Positions 37,261 to 51,806 of a stretch of DNA of 64,000 nt are shown piece after piece. Source of the stretch: Augochlora pura (taxonomy: Eukaryota; Arthropoda; Insecta; Hymenoptera; Halictidae); assembly GCF_028453695.1 (NCBI RefSeq), contig NC_135772.1:10726001-10790000 (forward strand), in the 5' to 3' direction. Each line of letters starts with the position of its first letter. Positions within the stretch are counted from its first letter, which is position 1. A program made the position numbers and the translations under genes. The notes below the pieces were generated by a model. The model searched no databases. It had not been told where the DNA came from and worked only from the letters and a program-made list of their open reading frames with translations.

Positions 37261-40200
37261 ATTATTTTCTCTGCCTCGATCATAACTTATATTTTCGTAC
37301 TTACCGTTTCATTACGAATTCAAAAGTGAAAGCGAAAATGTACGCCCTCGGTGGAAGCGTCAACACCTTCGAATCGCAAGCATTCTCGATATTACTTATC
37401 GTCTTGCTCCCGATAAGACAATCAACACGCTATGAAAGCTTATTCGTGTTTTTCCCTTCAACTCGATACCTGCAATTGTTGGAATGAATGGCGAAGTTGT
37501 GTTCGCCGGCTTCCTTCGACGACAATCCCCCGGCCCGGAAATATTGTTTCTCTTATTACGATGACACGGGGATTGGAAACAAGGTTAGTCGTCAGAAAAG
37601 GGGGTTAGCGGTTGACAAATGCGGCAATCGCGTGCGGCGCCTCTGTAAATCGAAGTCTCGGAGCAAAGAAAGCCACAAGTGCAAGGAAATCGCGTATCAC
37701 GAGCAAACGCTCCCCGCGATTCGAGTCGACCCACCCTGATTTCTATCCACGATTCTCATTTTCTTAGACTCTACGCCCCCGTCGTCCTCCCTCCCACCCT
37801 TCCGCGCCCCAACGATTAAGTCGTTTTCCTTTTTCTTCGCGGCAGTTTCGCGGGAATCGCGAAATTTTCTCTCCGTAAACGAATGTAAGGTATTTGCATA
37901 TTAGCTGACCCAACCAAGAACCAGGTGTGACTCTATTCTTTATCTAGGATCACAATTTTTTCTTTGGTAGCTGCTAAAGTGCCTTGAATTATGATTCTCT
38001 CGACTCTTTGCATTCAAATGGCGCGCCTAGCTCGTGCAGAGATTTCGATGCTATTAAAAAATGTGAAAATCGTGACATTGTTTTGCAATTGCGGACATTC
38101 AGTTATCAGTGTAAATGCGGGCGAACGTAACAGCTGTAGCTTTTCTACGCCTATTTTGCCACTATACGGCCAATAAATATTGTTAAACGCATTTCTTGCG
38201 AGGATTCAGGTAAGAGAACCATGGAGATTCTTAACCAGGATGAGCTTTGCTGTAGCGGCAACTGAATCGAAAAAAAGCATTAATTTAAGAAATATCGGCA
38301 CTTTGAAGTTGAATTAGATATTCAATTTTTTAAGAATGTTGCAAAGCATTCTGTGAGTTGAAAATTGTACTAGTCCTCCATGCTGTAAGCATGAATTTTT
38401 AACTGTATATTGTCAGTATACCGAGTGGATTCTACCAGAAAAAATATAATGGTATAATAATTTTTTGTCCGGGATTTCATTTTCGAGAAAATGAATTTTA
38501 AAGTTTGCCCATCTTTGCGAAGAATGTAATTATCTATGCGGCAGACTAATAGACGATTAAATCCTTTACAAAGGTGAACAAACGTTCAATTCGATGTTCT
38601 GGAAATTGGAGCCCTGGATAAAAAATGTTATACCAAATTTCACTCTAATTTTTTCCCGTAGAATCACCTTCTGCTCGGTTCTGCTAGAAATTTCGGTCCA
38701 CCCCGTCTTCGCGTACAGTGTTGTAAAAGGAAATTCGCTAGCTTATACAACAGAACGTTCTAGTAACGGGCGTTCGTATAATAGAACGTTCACATGATGG
38801 ATATTCGTGTACAATGAAAACTCTATTGTATCATGAAAACCAAATGTTTGAAACAGTTGCGACTGCCGAAAAAGAAACGATGAATGTCGAAGGAGTTTGC
38901 GAAATTTATTATGGATGGTGTGCTTCATCCAGTTTTTCACAGACTGTTTGGTGTCCGTATATGAGAATATGGAAGCAGAAATAGTTGCGTAGCGTTGAAT
39001 ACCAGTTCCCAGTTTCCATTCGAAAGTTTTGCTCAGTTTGAAACCAAGAAGCTTGAGCGGTCTAGTGCCGAGCCAGCATAAATAACTGAATTATACAAAG
39101 TTCCAGCATTGATTATGATACTATAATTATTAAAACATGCCGTTGCATATTGCGTTTGTCACGAATACGCATTACTTGGTTAGTAAACAGAGTGTACAAT
39201 ATAATTTGCTTTATATTCCAAAGATTTTCGAACGTTTCCACGGATGAAATTAAACAGCTTTGTTGCGTTTAGCACGCTTTACGAGAAAATTCAATGAAAT
39301 GCATTTGATCAAATATTATTACAATATGCAGAAACTGTAGACGCCAGTATGGATCGTACATTACAGTATAAAATCCTCAACCACTGTTTCACGAAGTGAA
39401 ATGTCGAAGCTGAAATTCATACATCTTCTAGCGAAGATAAAATACAAAGTACAAATGTATTGTTAATTAATTTGTAACATATTCGATGGCACGGGCTTTG
39501 TGCAATTTGCAAACATTGGTTGAAGCTTCGCGCAGGTTAATCTATAAATTGAAACGCAGAGTCGCAGTCTGGCTGTGTTCCGCTTTTGTTCGTTCGTTTT
39601 CGGTGCTTGAATGATCAAAGCTTGTCGAGTCACAGTAACGTCATTATATCGGGAACAATAGATCTTAGTCGATCATTGTAAGGCGCAGATCGTTGACTTT
39701 TCTGTGGCACCGTGGTCTCGCATAACGATCGCTCGTTAGCCGGGCTAATTACTCTGGTAGCGGGCGTTGGACCGTGAAAGTTCGTTAGTTAGTACTACAG
39801 GTTAGTGCCCAAAGAGGGTTGCATTCATTGTCGCTGCTCTCTCGCTCCATCTCCCGAGCGCGCCCCATTCTCTGTCCTCTTTGGAATTCTCCGGTTCCTC
39901 CTTCTGCCCTGATTGCTGACTTACGAAAATCGCAGGTGACGCACTTTACTCGTCAATCCAAACTCCGCAGCTCAAATACTGACACGGAGTTCGACCGAGC
40001 TTTGACTATCTTTGAAGAACGTCGTTTGGACCGGTTTCGAACTCGCATTCCCCGATAGAAGGGCTCGATGCTCTATCTAGCGATGGTTTTCGTACGCAAC
40101 CCCCAGCAGCAAGTGTTTGGCCGCGAGCAATGGTGACGAATTAACTTAAGAAGACGAGACTGTTTGTACCTGAAAGACTACGATACGAATTTCAAAGTCT

Positions 40201-43073
40201 TAGCAATTTTAAATTTAACATATGTATATTGAGTACAATTTTTAATTTAACATACGTGTACCGACGCATGATTGAGCCGTTTATTTCCAAAGTGAAATAT
40301 GTTCAATTATTTTAAAACCCAGACATTTAAAGATTTAGCAACAAACATATTTGTAATCAGTTTACTCTTGCTCCGTTAGTGTATCTCCAGCCTTCTAAAA
40401 ATTGCGTAGATATTTTGTTGAAATCAAATTATATGTAACATGGAAATGTAAATATTAAAATAGCTAGCTCGAAGTTTTGAAAAATGGGCAAAGGCCACTT
40501 TTAAAATAAGTTTTGGCTTATTTTTTTTTAATGGCTGTATTAACGAATGCCGAAGCTTATGTTCTAAAGTTTTTAATTTTATTGATGACATTTTTTTCTC
40601 ACGATAATATATTGCTTCGCCATGTTTATTTTTATTTTCTGCCTCTGTTTAGTGTATTAATTTCTCTACATCGTTCGCAAAGGACAATGATAAAAATCGA
40701 CTAATTTGAAACTTGACTATGGCAATGAATTTATTCTCGATAACTATTCCATCATCTCCAAGGTAAATAATGATGCATTGCGGACGTCTCGGGACACTTG
40801 TCCAAAATCAATTGAAATATGTACTGTTTTGTACGTCGAACGTTCTGCAGGTACGCAAATTGTCATATTGCTCTGTTTGAGTTTAACCGCGATGCTCGTC
40901 TAAACGTTATTCGCGCAACAACGGTATTCACGGTATAGATATAACGCGCATTTATGTAATTCCATAAACTAATCTCGTCGCACTTAACGGCTCGCGTATG
41001 CCGCGAATATCAACGACTCGTTAAAACGAAAGGAACACGAGGGAAGGAATTAAACAGATATAAATATGACACTGCTGTCGCAGGCAGGATGCGTCGGTAT
41101 TACCTTCGAGTTTCAATTTTCAGTGCTCGTTTGATGGCACGGCACGAGATAACAATAGAACGCGCGTAAACGCGAATACATGAACGGAAAGATAGAGTGC
41201 ATTACAAAGTGGATTACCATATTTCATACGGCACCGTAGATCTTCGTTTCGGATGACGTGCATGCCTAGACGTTGCAGCGTTTCTGGCCGAGTACAGTGG
41301 CAACGTCCTGCGATTCTAAAGAAAGCCGTCGAAGGAACAAGCCGGGAAATATTGCAATTTGACCCATAACCATTAAAAAACATCTTTCTCGTTACATTTT
41401 ATTCATAGCGTTATGCAAATTCATCTTTCACAGATCAATGTCATATACGTCAAACTGTATAGTATTCGTTGAATTGTTATTGAAAATCTTCTCAGTAGAG
41501 TAATCGCTTTAGGGAAAGAAAGTTGTAATTTATAGTACTAAATCTCACAATTGCTGGAAACAATTTTTTTTACTGAAAGAAATTTCAGTTGGGCTGTACG
41601 TAAGAAGACATCTTTTGCCAGTATCTTAAGTTAGAAGTATCTTGTACATTAGATCTACAGTTACCTTGAATGTAAAAATCTAAATAAGACTAGTGTGATG
41701 AAGGGAAGATTAACTATGATAACTTAAAAAGACTATGATAAATATAGAAGTGGAAGTGACATATCGGAGCGTTGAATAATTTGATGTATCTTCTACTACC
41801 AGACGAATTTCTTTCCGTCAATTGTTGCGAGAGTGCTCAATTCTGCAATATTACATGTTCATAATTTAATATAGTTGCGTACAATTTTTATGATCTCAAA
41901 TTGCAGTTTAGGGAACGAGTGAAGATTGGCATTACTTTATAGCATATAGTATAGCGTTTTATAGTACCGTGGTTAAATGTATTACACGTTATAGAACGCG
42001 TACGGATGTAGATTAATTTCGTTTCCGACACTCTAATTACTTTAATAAAAGACATTGTTTCGCGGTAGAGATGCTTCGACGTGGAATTTCCGAAACGCAG
42101 CGATTTTATGACATTCGCTAAAGTGTGGCAGGCGAGTGCGCTACTCCTGGGAAAATATTCCCGAGTCACGTAAATTCGTTTCAACTGTCTTTGATCCTGA
42201 AGAATTGAATTGGATTTCAAACGTGGCGGCGGAAATTCCGCCCTTCTGCGATGTTTGCTCGCTCCATCAACAGGAAGAATCTGACAAATGTTCCTTATAA
42301 TCTACAAGGACTGCGGAAAGAACAATCCATCCTTTGAGTTCTTTTTTTAAACAGATTTGCCAAACGGCGTCGGTCACGCTCTCTTGTCTGTTCTCGGTTT
42401 AACCGGCGTGGAAAACGAACGAGCCAATATAAAACGTCGATCTAAACTCGCGGTCGATTTGCCTCGATGACACGGCAGTGATATGAATAACTTTGCAAAG
42501 TAAATTAACATTTTTTAATTAAATTTAAATTTAAATTTTGAATTAAAATTTTGTTTCGGTGGCTTCGTTCGTTCGTTTCATCGACAGAAAATACTGATTT
42601 CGGTTGATCTATTAATATGTGCAGGACGTATATCCATTTCGCCCCGACGGGCGTATATACAGTATATGTCCTCGAAGAATAACCATTCATATACGAAGAG
42701 CTTATATGTATATACGCTCTGGAAAAGTGGGCGCTGAGGTACAAAGAGCGTACATATACCTTCATACCTTATATACTTTTATTTCATACTTTACATACTT
42801 GACAAAATTATCGTTTGCCAAATTTCATTTAACTCTTATAAGACAATTAATGCAAAAATATGGGAAACATAAATCGAAGTTCGTTCAACTTATATCGAGT
42901 CGTATCAAAGAACAAGTTTATAGTATGAACGATATTTCGATGTATTTGATTTTTAATAACTATCCATTTCTTTAATAAATAAATACATGAATTATACTGA
43001 AATCATTCCATAAATGCCCATATTCCATTTTTCACCTTCGGCAATACACTTTCTAAACAGTGTAATTAAGTAT
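37261..43073. other. Non-coding stretch
   Basis: No exon is recognised. Two AGAACGTTC motifs 31 bp apart occur at 38752 and 38783. A short direct repeat, AATTTAACATAYGTRTA, occurs near 40212 and 40243. AT-rich stem-forming sequence lies at 42651-42717 (GCGTATATAC pairing with GTATATACGC). Confidence 0.6.
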
Positions 43074-43300
43074 TACAAAAGTCATAACAAAGGTACAATT
43101 TAGGATACAGATTGCCAAAACCGCACTATTTCTACCTTGTTGAAAATTCAAGATACTAATAAGCCTCCTTATGTATTTGTAAATATTAAAAATGCTTAAA
43201 TAACATGTCTTCATATTACTCTAAACAACTACTTTTATAAATAAGCCAGTTTACCTACCAGTTTTACGTGCTTTTTAAATTTGGCAACTCTTCTCTATCA
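43074..43300 (+). repeat. Dispersed repeat, copy 2 (family D)
   Basis: This is a same-orientation homologue of 22124-22345, with ordered matching blocks from AAAGTCATAACAAAGG at the left to GGCAACTCT at the right. It is similar in length (227 against 222 bp). The boundaries are where similarity fades by eye, so the true element may be longer. Confidence 0.7.
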
Positions 43301-46300
43301 TAAATTGTACATTAAAATAGTATCGTATTACTAGCACTGCATTCACGCGGTTCGTTAAACATCTTCTAACAACGGGAATTAATAAAACCCGAAGAACGCG
43401 GTTCTTCCTTCTATTTTTCGAAGAAAACGCTCAGATTCGCGATATTTTAGTTTAAAGCTTCTGACAGGATGAAGTTTTCCTTAGCATTGTGTCCGGCGTC
43501 CATAAAATGCAAATCCGCTCCGAAAAAGGGAGGAAAAAACCGTGGAAGTGTACTTTGAAGAATTTCCCAAGCATTCTCGTGCCATTTTATTAATCTCCGC
43601 AAAAGGCGGAGGGGCAAAGATAAGGAAAAGTTGCGGTGTTCGGTTCGCGCTAGTTGTTAGCGCGAAAATTCGGGAATTTGCTGAAGAATTTCAGCGGAAC
43701 TCGAAGAATTTCGAAAGAAGGAGGAAAAGCGCACAGCCTTGACTGGATACCAGTTTTACCATCAAACTTGTTGGCAGATACCCGCAGTAAATCTGCTGCA
43801 AATTATATTACGATACACTCGCCACATCAAATATTTATAAAGCTTCGAATTCCAATAACTTATTATTAAACTGTGAATGCTCTTGTAGAAAGCATATTTT
43901 AACACTCGAACAACTGTTCTTTCTGTAAAAGCATATTATTAAGCAGACGCGTTATTTTTTTCTAATAACCTTAATAAAATATAAAAGTGTAAATTAATTA
44001 TCAATCAAATAAGAATACTTTGGGTCAAAATGGACCCAATATATACATATCAATAATACATATTCTTTGCCAAATTAATTAAACAGGAATTTCTTCTGTC
44101 AAGATTAGATTATGGCCTAGATATTTCCTTGATAAGAGTACAGTAACGAATGCTGTGATTCCCCGTAGTGCAATGTTAATAAAAACATGTAGTCAAAGCT
44201 AGTTGCGGATCATATGAAATCATGGTTTCATAATTCCAAACATGTATTATAATTGGGCGTTAGAAGTGGTAGTTTATGTTTGCAATTCAAATAGTTCAGA
44301 TTGCTTAACACACCTCAGAGATCTCCGTGATACGGTAGTGCATATAATTAAGTGAAAGGTACTTAATAGTGTAATCAACGCGTAGCGGAACTATCTGAGC
44401 TTAAAATTTTTGGAAAATACTTTGGAGCTTTCATACGTTATTAGAAAATAATTCAAAATAATTCAATAATACTCAACCATATTTTTAGAGAAAATGGATT
44501 ATCATATAAAACATCCAATAAGAATTACTGGTAATCTGTATATGTAACTAATTGGAAAACTTTAGACAAGTACAGGCTAGAGATTACGTTAACGAGAACA
44601 ACAAGCACAGATTAAAAATGTCAGACTCGGGCCCGGCATCGGCGGCGCATTATTAAAAATTTGATTTGTTTTCATTCTCCGGTTTTTCGTGGGAACTCGT
44701 GCCGAGGCACCGATTGTTCCACGCTCGGATAATACGTGATCGCGTAATACAAACACCGACGAGAATTTATGGGGTATTATGTTGTACCAGGATGGACACG
44801 ATTTACACAACATTCCGCGATACGATAAATCATACGGAAGATGATATTGACGCTAAGTGATGGTCGGTTCGTATGATACGAAGCCGCCGCGTCACGCTGC
44901 TCGGCCAGGTTTTTTCCTTCCGCGTGTTCCGCCCGTCCTCGACGAGATAATCGATCCAGCCGATTCGTATTCGGCTCGACCGATACGTGGGAAAACAAAA
45001 ATGACCGGAAGAAGCGGCTTCCTTAGGCCCGGTCTCCCACCACCACCACCCTCCCTCGCCGGTTGAATAACACTCGACCCGTTTCGAGTTAAAAGGATAA
45101 CCTAGTTGGTGTCAAGCCAACGGATCGACCAGGAATTTTAATGTAATTCGAACTGGTTGTCTGCGCACGACAGCCCAGGAGCTGCTGGATTAAGCGAAGA
45201 GTTTTTCAATTTCGCTTGAACTTCTGAAATGAGCCACGTCGCAACTTCATTTTTCGACGTGGTGTTGGGACACCGACGTCTGTAATTTTCAGTTCCGAAT
45301 TACGATGTCAGTTCTCTGTTTATCTATCCCGGCCACGCCGACGATAATCGTTCCCATGCACCTCCGGCAGAATATTATTTTTACTAAAATATTTCACACG
45401 TATTTTCGAATAATTACTCGTTGTCTCGACGTCCCAAATACATTTCATTACAACAAAATAGTTCGCATGAAAATCGATACTGTTTTTAAATTATATTTTG
45501 CGAATATCAAACATTTTCCGATATTTTGCTGTTGTTTTGCAGAGCGAGGCATCTGAAATGGATCACCTGCATAAATCGCTTGTCTTTAATGGTAGAAATA
45601 GAGGATCAAGCGAGAGTTCTTTAATTTTAGAGCGAGGTATAAAAAGTGTGAAATTATTATTAATTTCATGAGCAAGATAGTGGGGATTTTGAAATCGAAG
45701 TAATCGTTTATATGTAACATCCTGTAGAACTTGGTTAGATTCCATCGCATTCGAGTGTATATGATTAAAGTAACGCTGACAATCTGGTTAAATCATTCGT
45801 ACTGATAAGCATAAATATTTTTAAACAAATACCTTAAACTTATAATTGTATTATATAATAACCATTCCTGTATATACATGCAACAATTGCCTGCGGTGAC
45901 AACAGTTTATTTCATTCTCATAGTTTATAAAGTGTTCATAAATACAGAGCTTGAATAACGTATGCATCGTTATTTCATTCAACAATTTGTAAATACATTT
46001 AAACGATAAATTGTATTATTTATAAATATACCATTTGGTCAACGCACAAGTTGTGCTGTCATATTATTACAATATTAGTATAAAATTAATTTAATATATG
46101 CCATAAATTTAACACGTCTCTTTGAAAGTAGTCGAAATATTCAAACAAAAATCACTCTGGGCATAAATGGGTTAAAACCATTTTGATTTACATATTAAAC
46201 TTATTCGATATATCAAATATTTCTCTCACGTTCACCTTCTTCAGTTGAAACGTTCCTGTCGACACTTTGCAGCTAATAATATTCATCCTCAGCGTTTCAA

Positions 46301-49159
46301 ACCGGAATGTAATCGTGAAATCACCCCCCCTCCCTCCTACCCAGTCCTATATACATAGTCGCTAAGAAATGTCTCTAATATTTATATTCAAATTAGACCG
46401 ACTTGTAGAATCACCCGTTAAAATATTTGGCACACGTAGTCCGAACCATCCTGTATACACTCTATCTCGAAAGTTTCATAATTTTCGGAATATCATACTT
46501 GAGGATCTTCCCTTGTGAGAAGCTGCTGGAATTTCTAGAGCAGTGACGAGATGCATTTCAAATTCTGGCGAAGTTGAAGTATTTGTTGCCGTGGCACCAA
46601 AGTTTTCATATAATTTCGCTATTTCTATACAGGATTATCAGCAGCTACACGAACGGACGAATTTACAAAGCTTCGAACTTTCATTAATTTTCGCGTAATC
46701 TTTGCGCTTTGGTCGGCGAGGTGTTCGGCTACCAAGGTGACTCGTTACCTATCTATCTTCCCCGTTCCTCCACCCTCCCCGCGAGCAACTCGACGGACTG
46801 TTTTAAGTTTCACTCGTTCAATCCGGCAATCCTCTTTACGGCGGAACTACTCCGTCGACCTTTTACATGTAAACATTAAGGGGGCCTTGCCCATTCTAGA
46901 AAATGGCAAGAGGAATTGCTCGTTTCGTTCATTTTCCTCGCCGTTATTCCGCCGACTTCTTTCACCCTGGGAAAGGCTGCGCGCGGGCGAGAGTCCTCGG
47001 TGTTGAACTTTCCCGGGCGTTCTCGCTTCCCGAGTTACAATTTCGAGCAAGGACATTGAGTGAGCAATGCACATTGTTTTCCTATTCATTTACCTCGCTG
47101 AGGCCATCTGTGTCTCGCACACTTCCACGAGAATGGCTCGAGGCTATTCAATTACCTAACCACGGATTAATAGTCGCACCGCTGCAAATGAGACGTGGCC
47201 AGGGCCGAGCGCGTTTCAAATAAAAGGTATATTTTATATCGAAATAGTCACAAAAATACTTTTGCTTAAATAAGACAGTGTTTTGGTGAGCTTTACGGTT
47301 TCTGTAAAATACCACATAAAACTAACATATTTCCAACGGAAGTAGCGATTGTCGCCGTTAAACTACCATTGTTCAATGTGTACCGACTTTTGAGTCGCTT
47401 TTTCTTTCAAAATAACGTGGTGATAGAAAATTATACGCTCTGCGATTTTCTCCAAAATTGCAAAAACTATTGTATATATTTTATGTGTACGTAACGACTG
47501 TAATCCCATAAGTGGTCGTTAATTGCTGTTAAGCAAATGTGATATTAAGTGAACAAATTAAAATTAAATGTATAAAATATACTGTGTTTATTGAAAACTG
47601 TTGATTACTTTTCAACAATTGTCATACGGTATAAGTTACTTTTCATAAAGAACAGGTATCATTCCGATATCATTCGGTTATCGTTTTTCGATTGTCAAGA
47701 GCAACGAAGTTTTTTCTTCAAATTATTTATTTCATTATGCCCTAATTTTGATAAAGTATTACACTTTGCCCAACATTAATAAACGATCACCTGAGAGGAT
47801 CAATTGATGTAAACATATTCTGCGTTGCACAAAAGTCCGTAGCGCGTTTGTGGAAAAGTGGATTAAACGGCAATTATGACAGATATTTAAGCCTCTATTA
47901 TCCTAACAAAGCTGTGCCACGACAAGCTCGAATGAAAGAACTTCCATTCTATTGTACCGTTTACATTGCGATAACAATGTGCAGAATAACGCGAGCTCCT
48001 TGGAAGTGTTCAATTTCGAGGCAGCGCGCGCCGCGAATCGATGTAATCAGTTATTAATTGTTATTAGCGCGGAAACATTGCGTTGTTCCCAAGAATGTAG
48101 AGCGGCGACAATGGCGGGTCGGTCCACGCCTGTGGCGGAAAGTATCCGCGAATCGCGTTATCTGGCCGAACAAATGCGACCAATTATTCCAAGTGCATTC
48201 GCGTCCGTCGTGTGTAATTTCAGGCGATAAGGGTGTGTTGCGATTACGAGAGACGAGCGAAATAAATAGAGATAAAGTGACGGGAGAAGGAAAGCGAAAT
48301 ACTACGATTTTCCGTGGGCAGCCAGGCCGCTGGATGCGCGACGCGATAACCGGCGCATGAACGATTTATCATGCTTTTCCCTACTTTATTCAAACTGCGT
48401 CTCGACACAAGCCCTTTCGTTCTCGAGATCTCGAATTAATCGGCAATGAAGACAAGTTTTAACTGGCGAATCCAGTTTCTAATCTTTAATTTCGTCCCGA
48501 CCCAACCATCGGACGAGACGAAGTGGCGCAAGTTTTTTTTTATCCGAATAGATTTAATGTTGCAACGAACGCGGCTGACTTGCTTTACATCCAAGCGGTA
48601 TGAAGTGTTGAAGCAGTTATACAATATTACGCAGAGTGTGCCAAAATTATGGCATTTCTACATAAATTTTATATGGCATTCATAGGTATTACTAGATAGA
48701 AATATTTAAGTGAAATATTGGAAGAATGCAAGAATCTCGTTACACAATTCTCAATTTATTGAGACCAGTTTTTCTGCGGTTGAGGCAGACAATTTTTATT
48801 TTACACAGAGATCCGTAGTCTAGACACCATGGCTGATGGAAATATTTAGATAGGTTACTCTGTTTGGCAACGACTATTATAATTGCCGCAATGAAATATT
48901 CAAAGAATTAAAGATTTACGTTTCGTATTCGAAATATTTTAACGTGTCCATCGGATTTGACTTTCAACGGTGCACACTTCGCGAATTATAACCGAAATCA
49001 AGCGTATCAGCACCTTTTTTTCTACCTGCTATTCTTAGCTCGTGGCCTTCCTTTGCAAGGCACCGCCCGGCGGTCACGCGGCACAATAGACATCGAAATC
49101 ACGTTAGGGAAAAACACTCCGCTAACGGCTACGATTTAAACACTATCTATTATCTAAAA

Positions 49160-49241
49160 AAGAATTCAAGTTATTCAGTCCAATTTAAGAAGAATTATTG
49201 TGTTCTGAAAAGTGTTCGAACACTTTCATTTTGCTCCACTG
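49160..49241 (-). mobile_element. Possible Tc1-type transposon end
   Basis: Read on the minus strand from a TA at 49243-49242, the sequence begins CAGTGGAGCAAAATGAAAGT and continues GTTCGAACACTT. A CAGTGG start followed by a spaced TTCGAACAC block is the kind of end seen in insect Tc1/IS630 elements. No partner end or transposase remnant was found, so this is a fragment at best. Confidence 0.4.
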
Positions 49242-49778
49242 TATGTTGCGATAAATAATTCTGTATTTATATTTCATAAACGCGAATCCGTGACCTGTTA
49301 ACAGCGTAGTACCAAATCTGTTATGAATGTCAACGTAAGCAACATATCATTTTTAGTATGAGCTACTGGCGTTGGTGTCACTCGCCGCTGTCAATTTAAT
49401 AATTAATCATTCGTTTTACTCTAGAGACACGACTTATATAGCTTTACGAGCTGAAATTCGTTAAACTTCTCGCTGGTGAGAGAAATGGGATTTAATTGAA
49501 CCGAGCCGATAATCACGTAATTTTCAATATTCTTCTATCCCTTACGCCTTTATAACGATCATTTTCCTTCAATGGGCTCCTTTTGCGTTTATTAGTTGAT
49601 TACTTTTCTATGTATTCGATAATGTAATCACGTTTATTGACAAGAATATCGGAGAACGATCGAATCTAAGCGAGATCGAATTTAACCTATTTCAACGAGA
49701 AGGCAATTTAAAAACAATTTTTCACCTACTGAAAGCTATAGCCTGTTAAATTCCTTTCCATGCCATGATTGTTCACTA

Positions 49779-49779
<1 letters not shown>

Positions 49780-49830
<51 letters not shown>

Positions 49831-49838
49831 TCTCTCTA
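49780..49838. repeat. (TC)n microsatellite
   Basis: About 58 bp of nearly pure CT dinucleotide repeat with one CA interruption near 49825. Confidence 0.97.
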
Positions 49839-51607
49839 TTTTCACAATACACTATTTTTCTAAAAACTTATATTCGTTTCACTTCGATTTCACAATATAA
49901 GGTTATAAAGCCTATTATTGCGGGGTTACCAATTACTCTGGCTTTGATTTATTTTCGAATATAATTAACTTCCATTTCTCTTATTTTTTAATAAAAATAT
50001 TTCGTGTCTTATTGTAAGTTAATTATACCGAAAAAACAAATCAAAGGCAGAACGGTTGACAACTTCATAATAACCAGATCCACTAACCTATTATGAATAG
50101 GAAATTATTGATTATTAATTATTATTAAGAAAATGTTTTAGTATAACATTACAATAATAGAAGAATAAGAGTCAGACGTAATTTTAAAAATGTTATTCTC
50201 GTTTAAAGAATGTTCAAATTTTATTTTTCAATTCGTACAATATTGGCAACTTTTGTCCATGTATTCATTTAATAATACGCGTTATTTTGAACTAATAGAT
50301 ATCTAAATAAATTAATAATTAAATATTCGTGTCGTCGTTGTTGGTTGAGTCAAACTACAATGGATCTGTATCAATGTAGAACGGCGCCTTATTTATTCAA
50401 AAGAATGCAATTTCAAGTCTATCCGTTCATTAACATGTAATCTAAAAGTTAATTCGAAATCAGTTCACTTTTGTCCCGCGCGGCTCCCGTTTTCTCATTA
50501 AAAGTTTTCGAAATGAGCTACAGAACAAGAATTAGCTATCCTCGTGGCATCAAGGAGGAGGAACCCGGTAAACGGCTCCGTCGTTACGATGTCGCGTCAT
50601 GTCCCGACATGGCGCAATAAACGACGTCGTGTATTATTTTGAGGCAGATGTTACGGAAGTGTCCTCCGCGATATCGCTATACCTTCGAACATAATTTTCT
50701 CTTTATGAGAAAACCTAGAAAGAACGTTCAAAGTGCCTTTGAAACCAACTAACTCGATTGAATAACTTCGCATTAAGGAGAACTCGAACGATTTGCAAAG
50801 ACTCTTCACACTTTCAAAATTAACGTAATTTTTACTTATCTAACATTACAAACAAAGTTTTTTATGCATTCTTGCAAAATACTTCCATGAACGTACACAA
50901 ATGAAATCAAATTGATTTTCGTCGGTCTATATAATTTTATTGAAACAAGAATAATTTTCAGAGAAATATATTGGAACAAAATGATAGCAGTTTCTGAATT
51001 AGCAGTAAAGGAGGCTATATACTTAATTCAGTTTTTAACATAAAATATGGGGAAATATAAGATGTTCTATCTTTTTGTTCCGGAGTGTATACGGTCGGTG
51101 GTATGTCCATAATTCAATTAATACATCAAAATAAACTATCTATAAATGAGTAGAATAAGCAACGAAACATTTGCGATATTAACCAATCGCACTATGTCAT
51201 TGACTTGTACGATTTTCAAATTGGACATTGTAATTATAATATCTTATAAAATGGAAATTATTCTCTTTGCGAGACGTATAAACAGTGAACTAACAAAGGG
51301 TGGTTGAGTTCGAATAACAACACGTCGAGAATTAATTAATCCCAGTAAACTCGACGAACTACGGATTATAACGACGCGACATAAAAAAAAAATCTGCTAC
51401 TATGGAATTGCGAGCGTCCTGCGATCACAAAAGACCGCATAATACTCGGCGTTCAATTGTATCACCAACGACAAAGAAGCGCAAATGGTATACAGTGATA
51501 TTCGCTTGAATAGTGTCGCATATTTTCTAAAGCACAGGCACGTTATATTCGAAACAATGGTTCCTGATTTTTGTATTAATTATTTTTATCATTTTCTTCC
51601 CGAGAAA

Positions 51608-51806
51608 TTAACCTGTTAGCTGCGTTCGACGTGTATACGCGTCATAAGGAAATGGCAATTTTACAACAAAGACACTTCTCCTAGGTTAAAATGCTTATGA
51701 AACATATTCATAAATTCCTCACACTTTACGATAATTCTAAAACAACTGCAAAAAGAACTACACCCAGTATGATCGATAAAATTAATCGACGTAGCTAAAT
51801 GGTTAA
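51608..51806 (+). mobile_element. TTAA-flanked miniature element, family C copy 3
   Basis: The left end reads TTAACCTGTTAGCTGCG and the right end, reverse-complemented, TTAACCATTTAGCTACG, with intact TTAA at both sides. The element aligns with 26536-26774 in the same orientation, including the palindrome (here GACGTGTATACGCGTC, one mismatch). It lacks two interior blocks and is therefore only 199 bp. It is non-coding. Confidence 0.9.

Larger units (their letters stand above)
43301..51607. other. Non-coding stretch with GC-rich patches
   Basis: No gene is recognised across 8.3 kb. GC-rich patches lie at about 44620-45070 and 46730-47220. In each, frames of 60-106 codons overlap on both strands and have no recognisable domain. 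Element-like edges include a GGGTC...GACCC gap palindrome at 44028 and TTAACCCATTTATGCCC ending at 46175 (minus orientation). A possible Tc1-type end at 49241 is listed separately. Confidence 0.6.
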
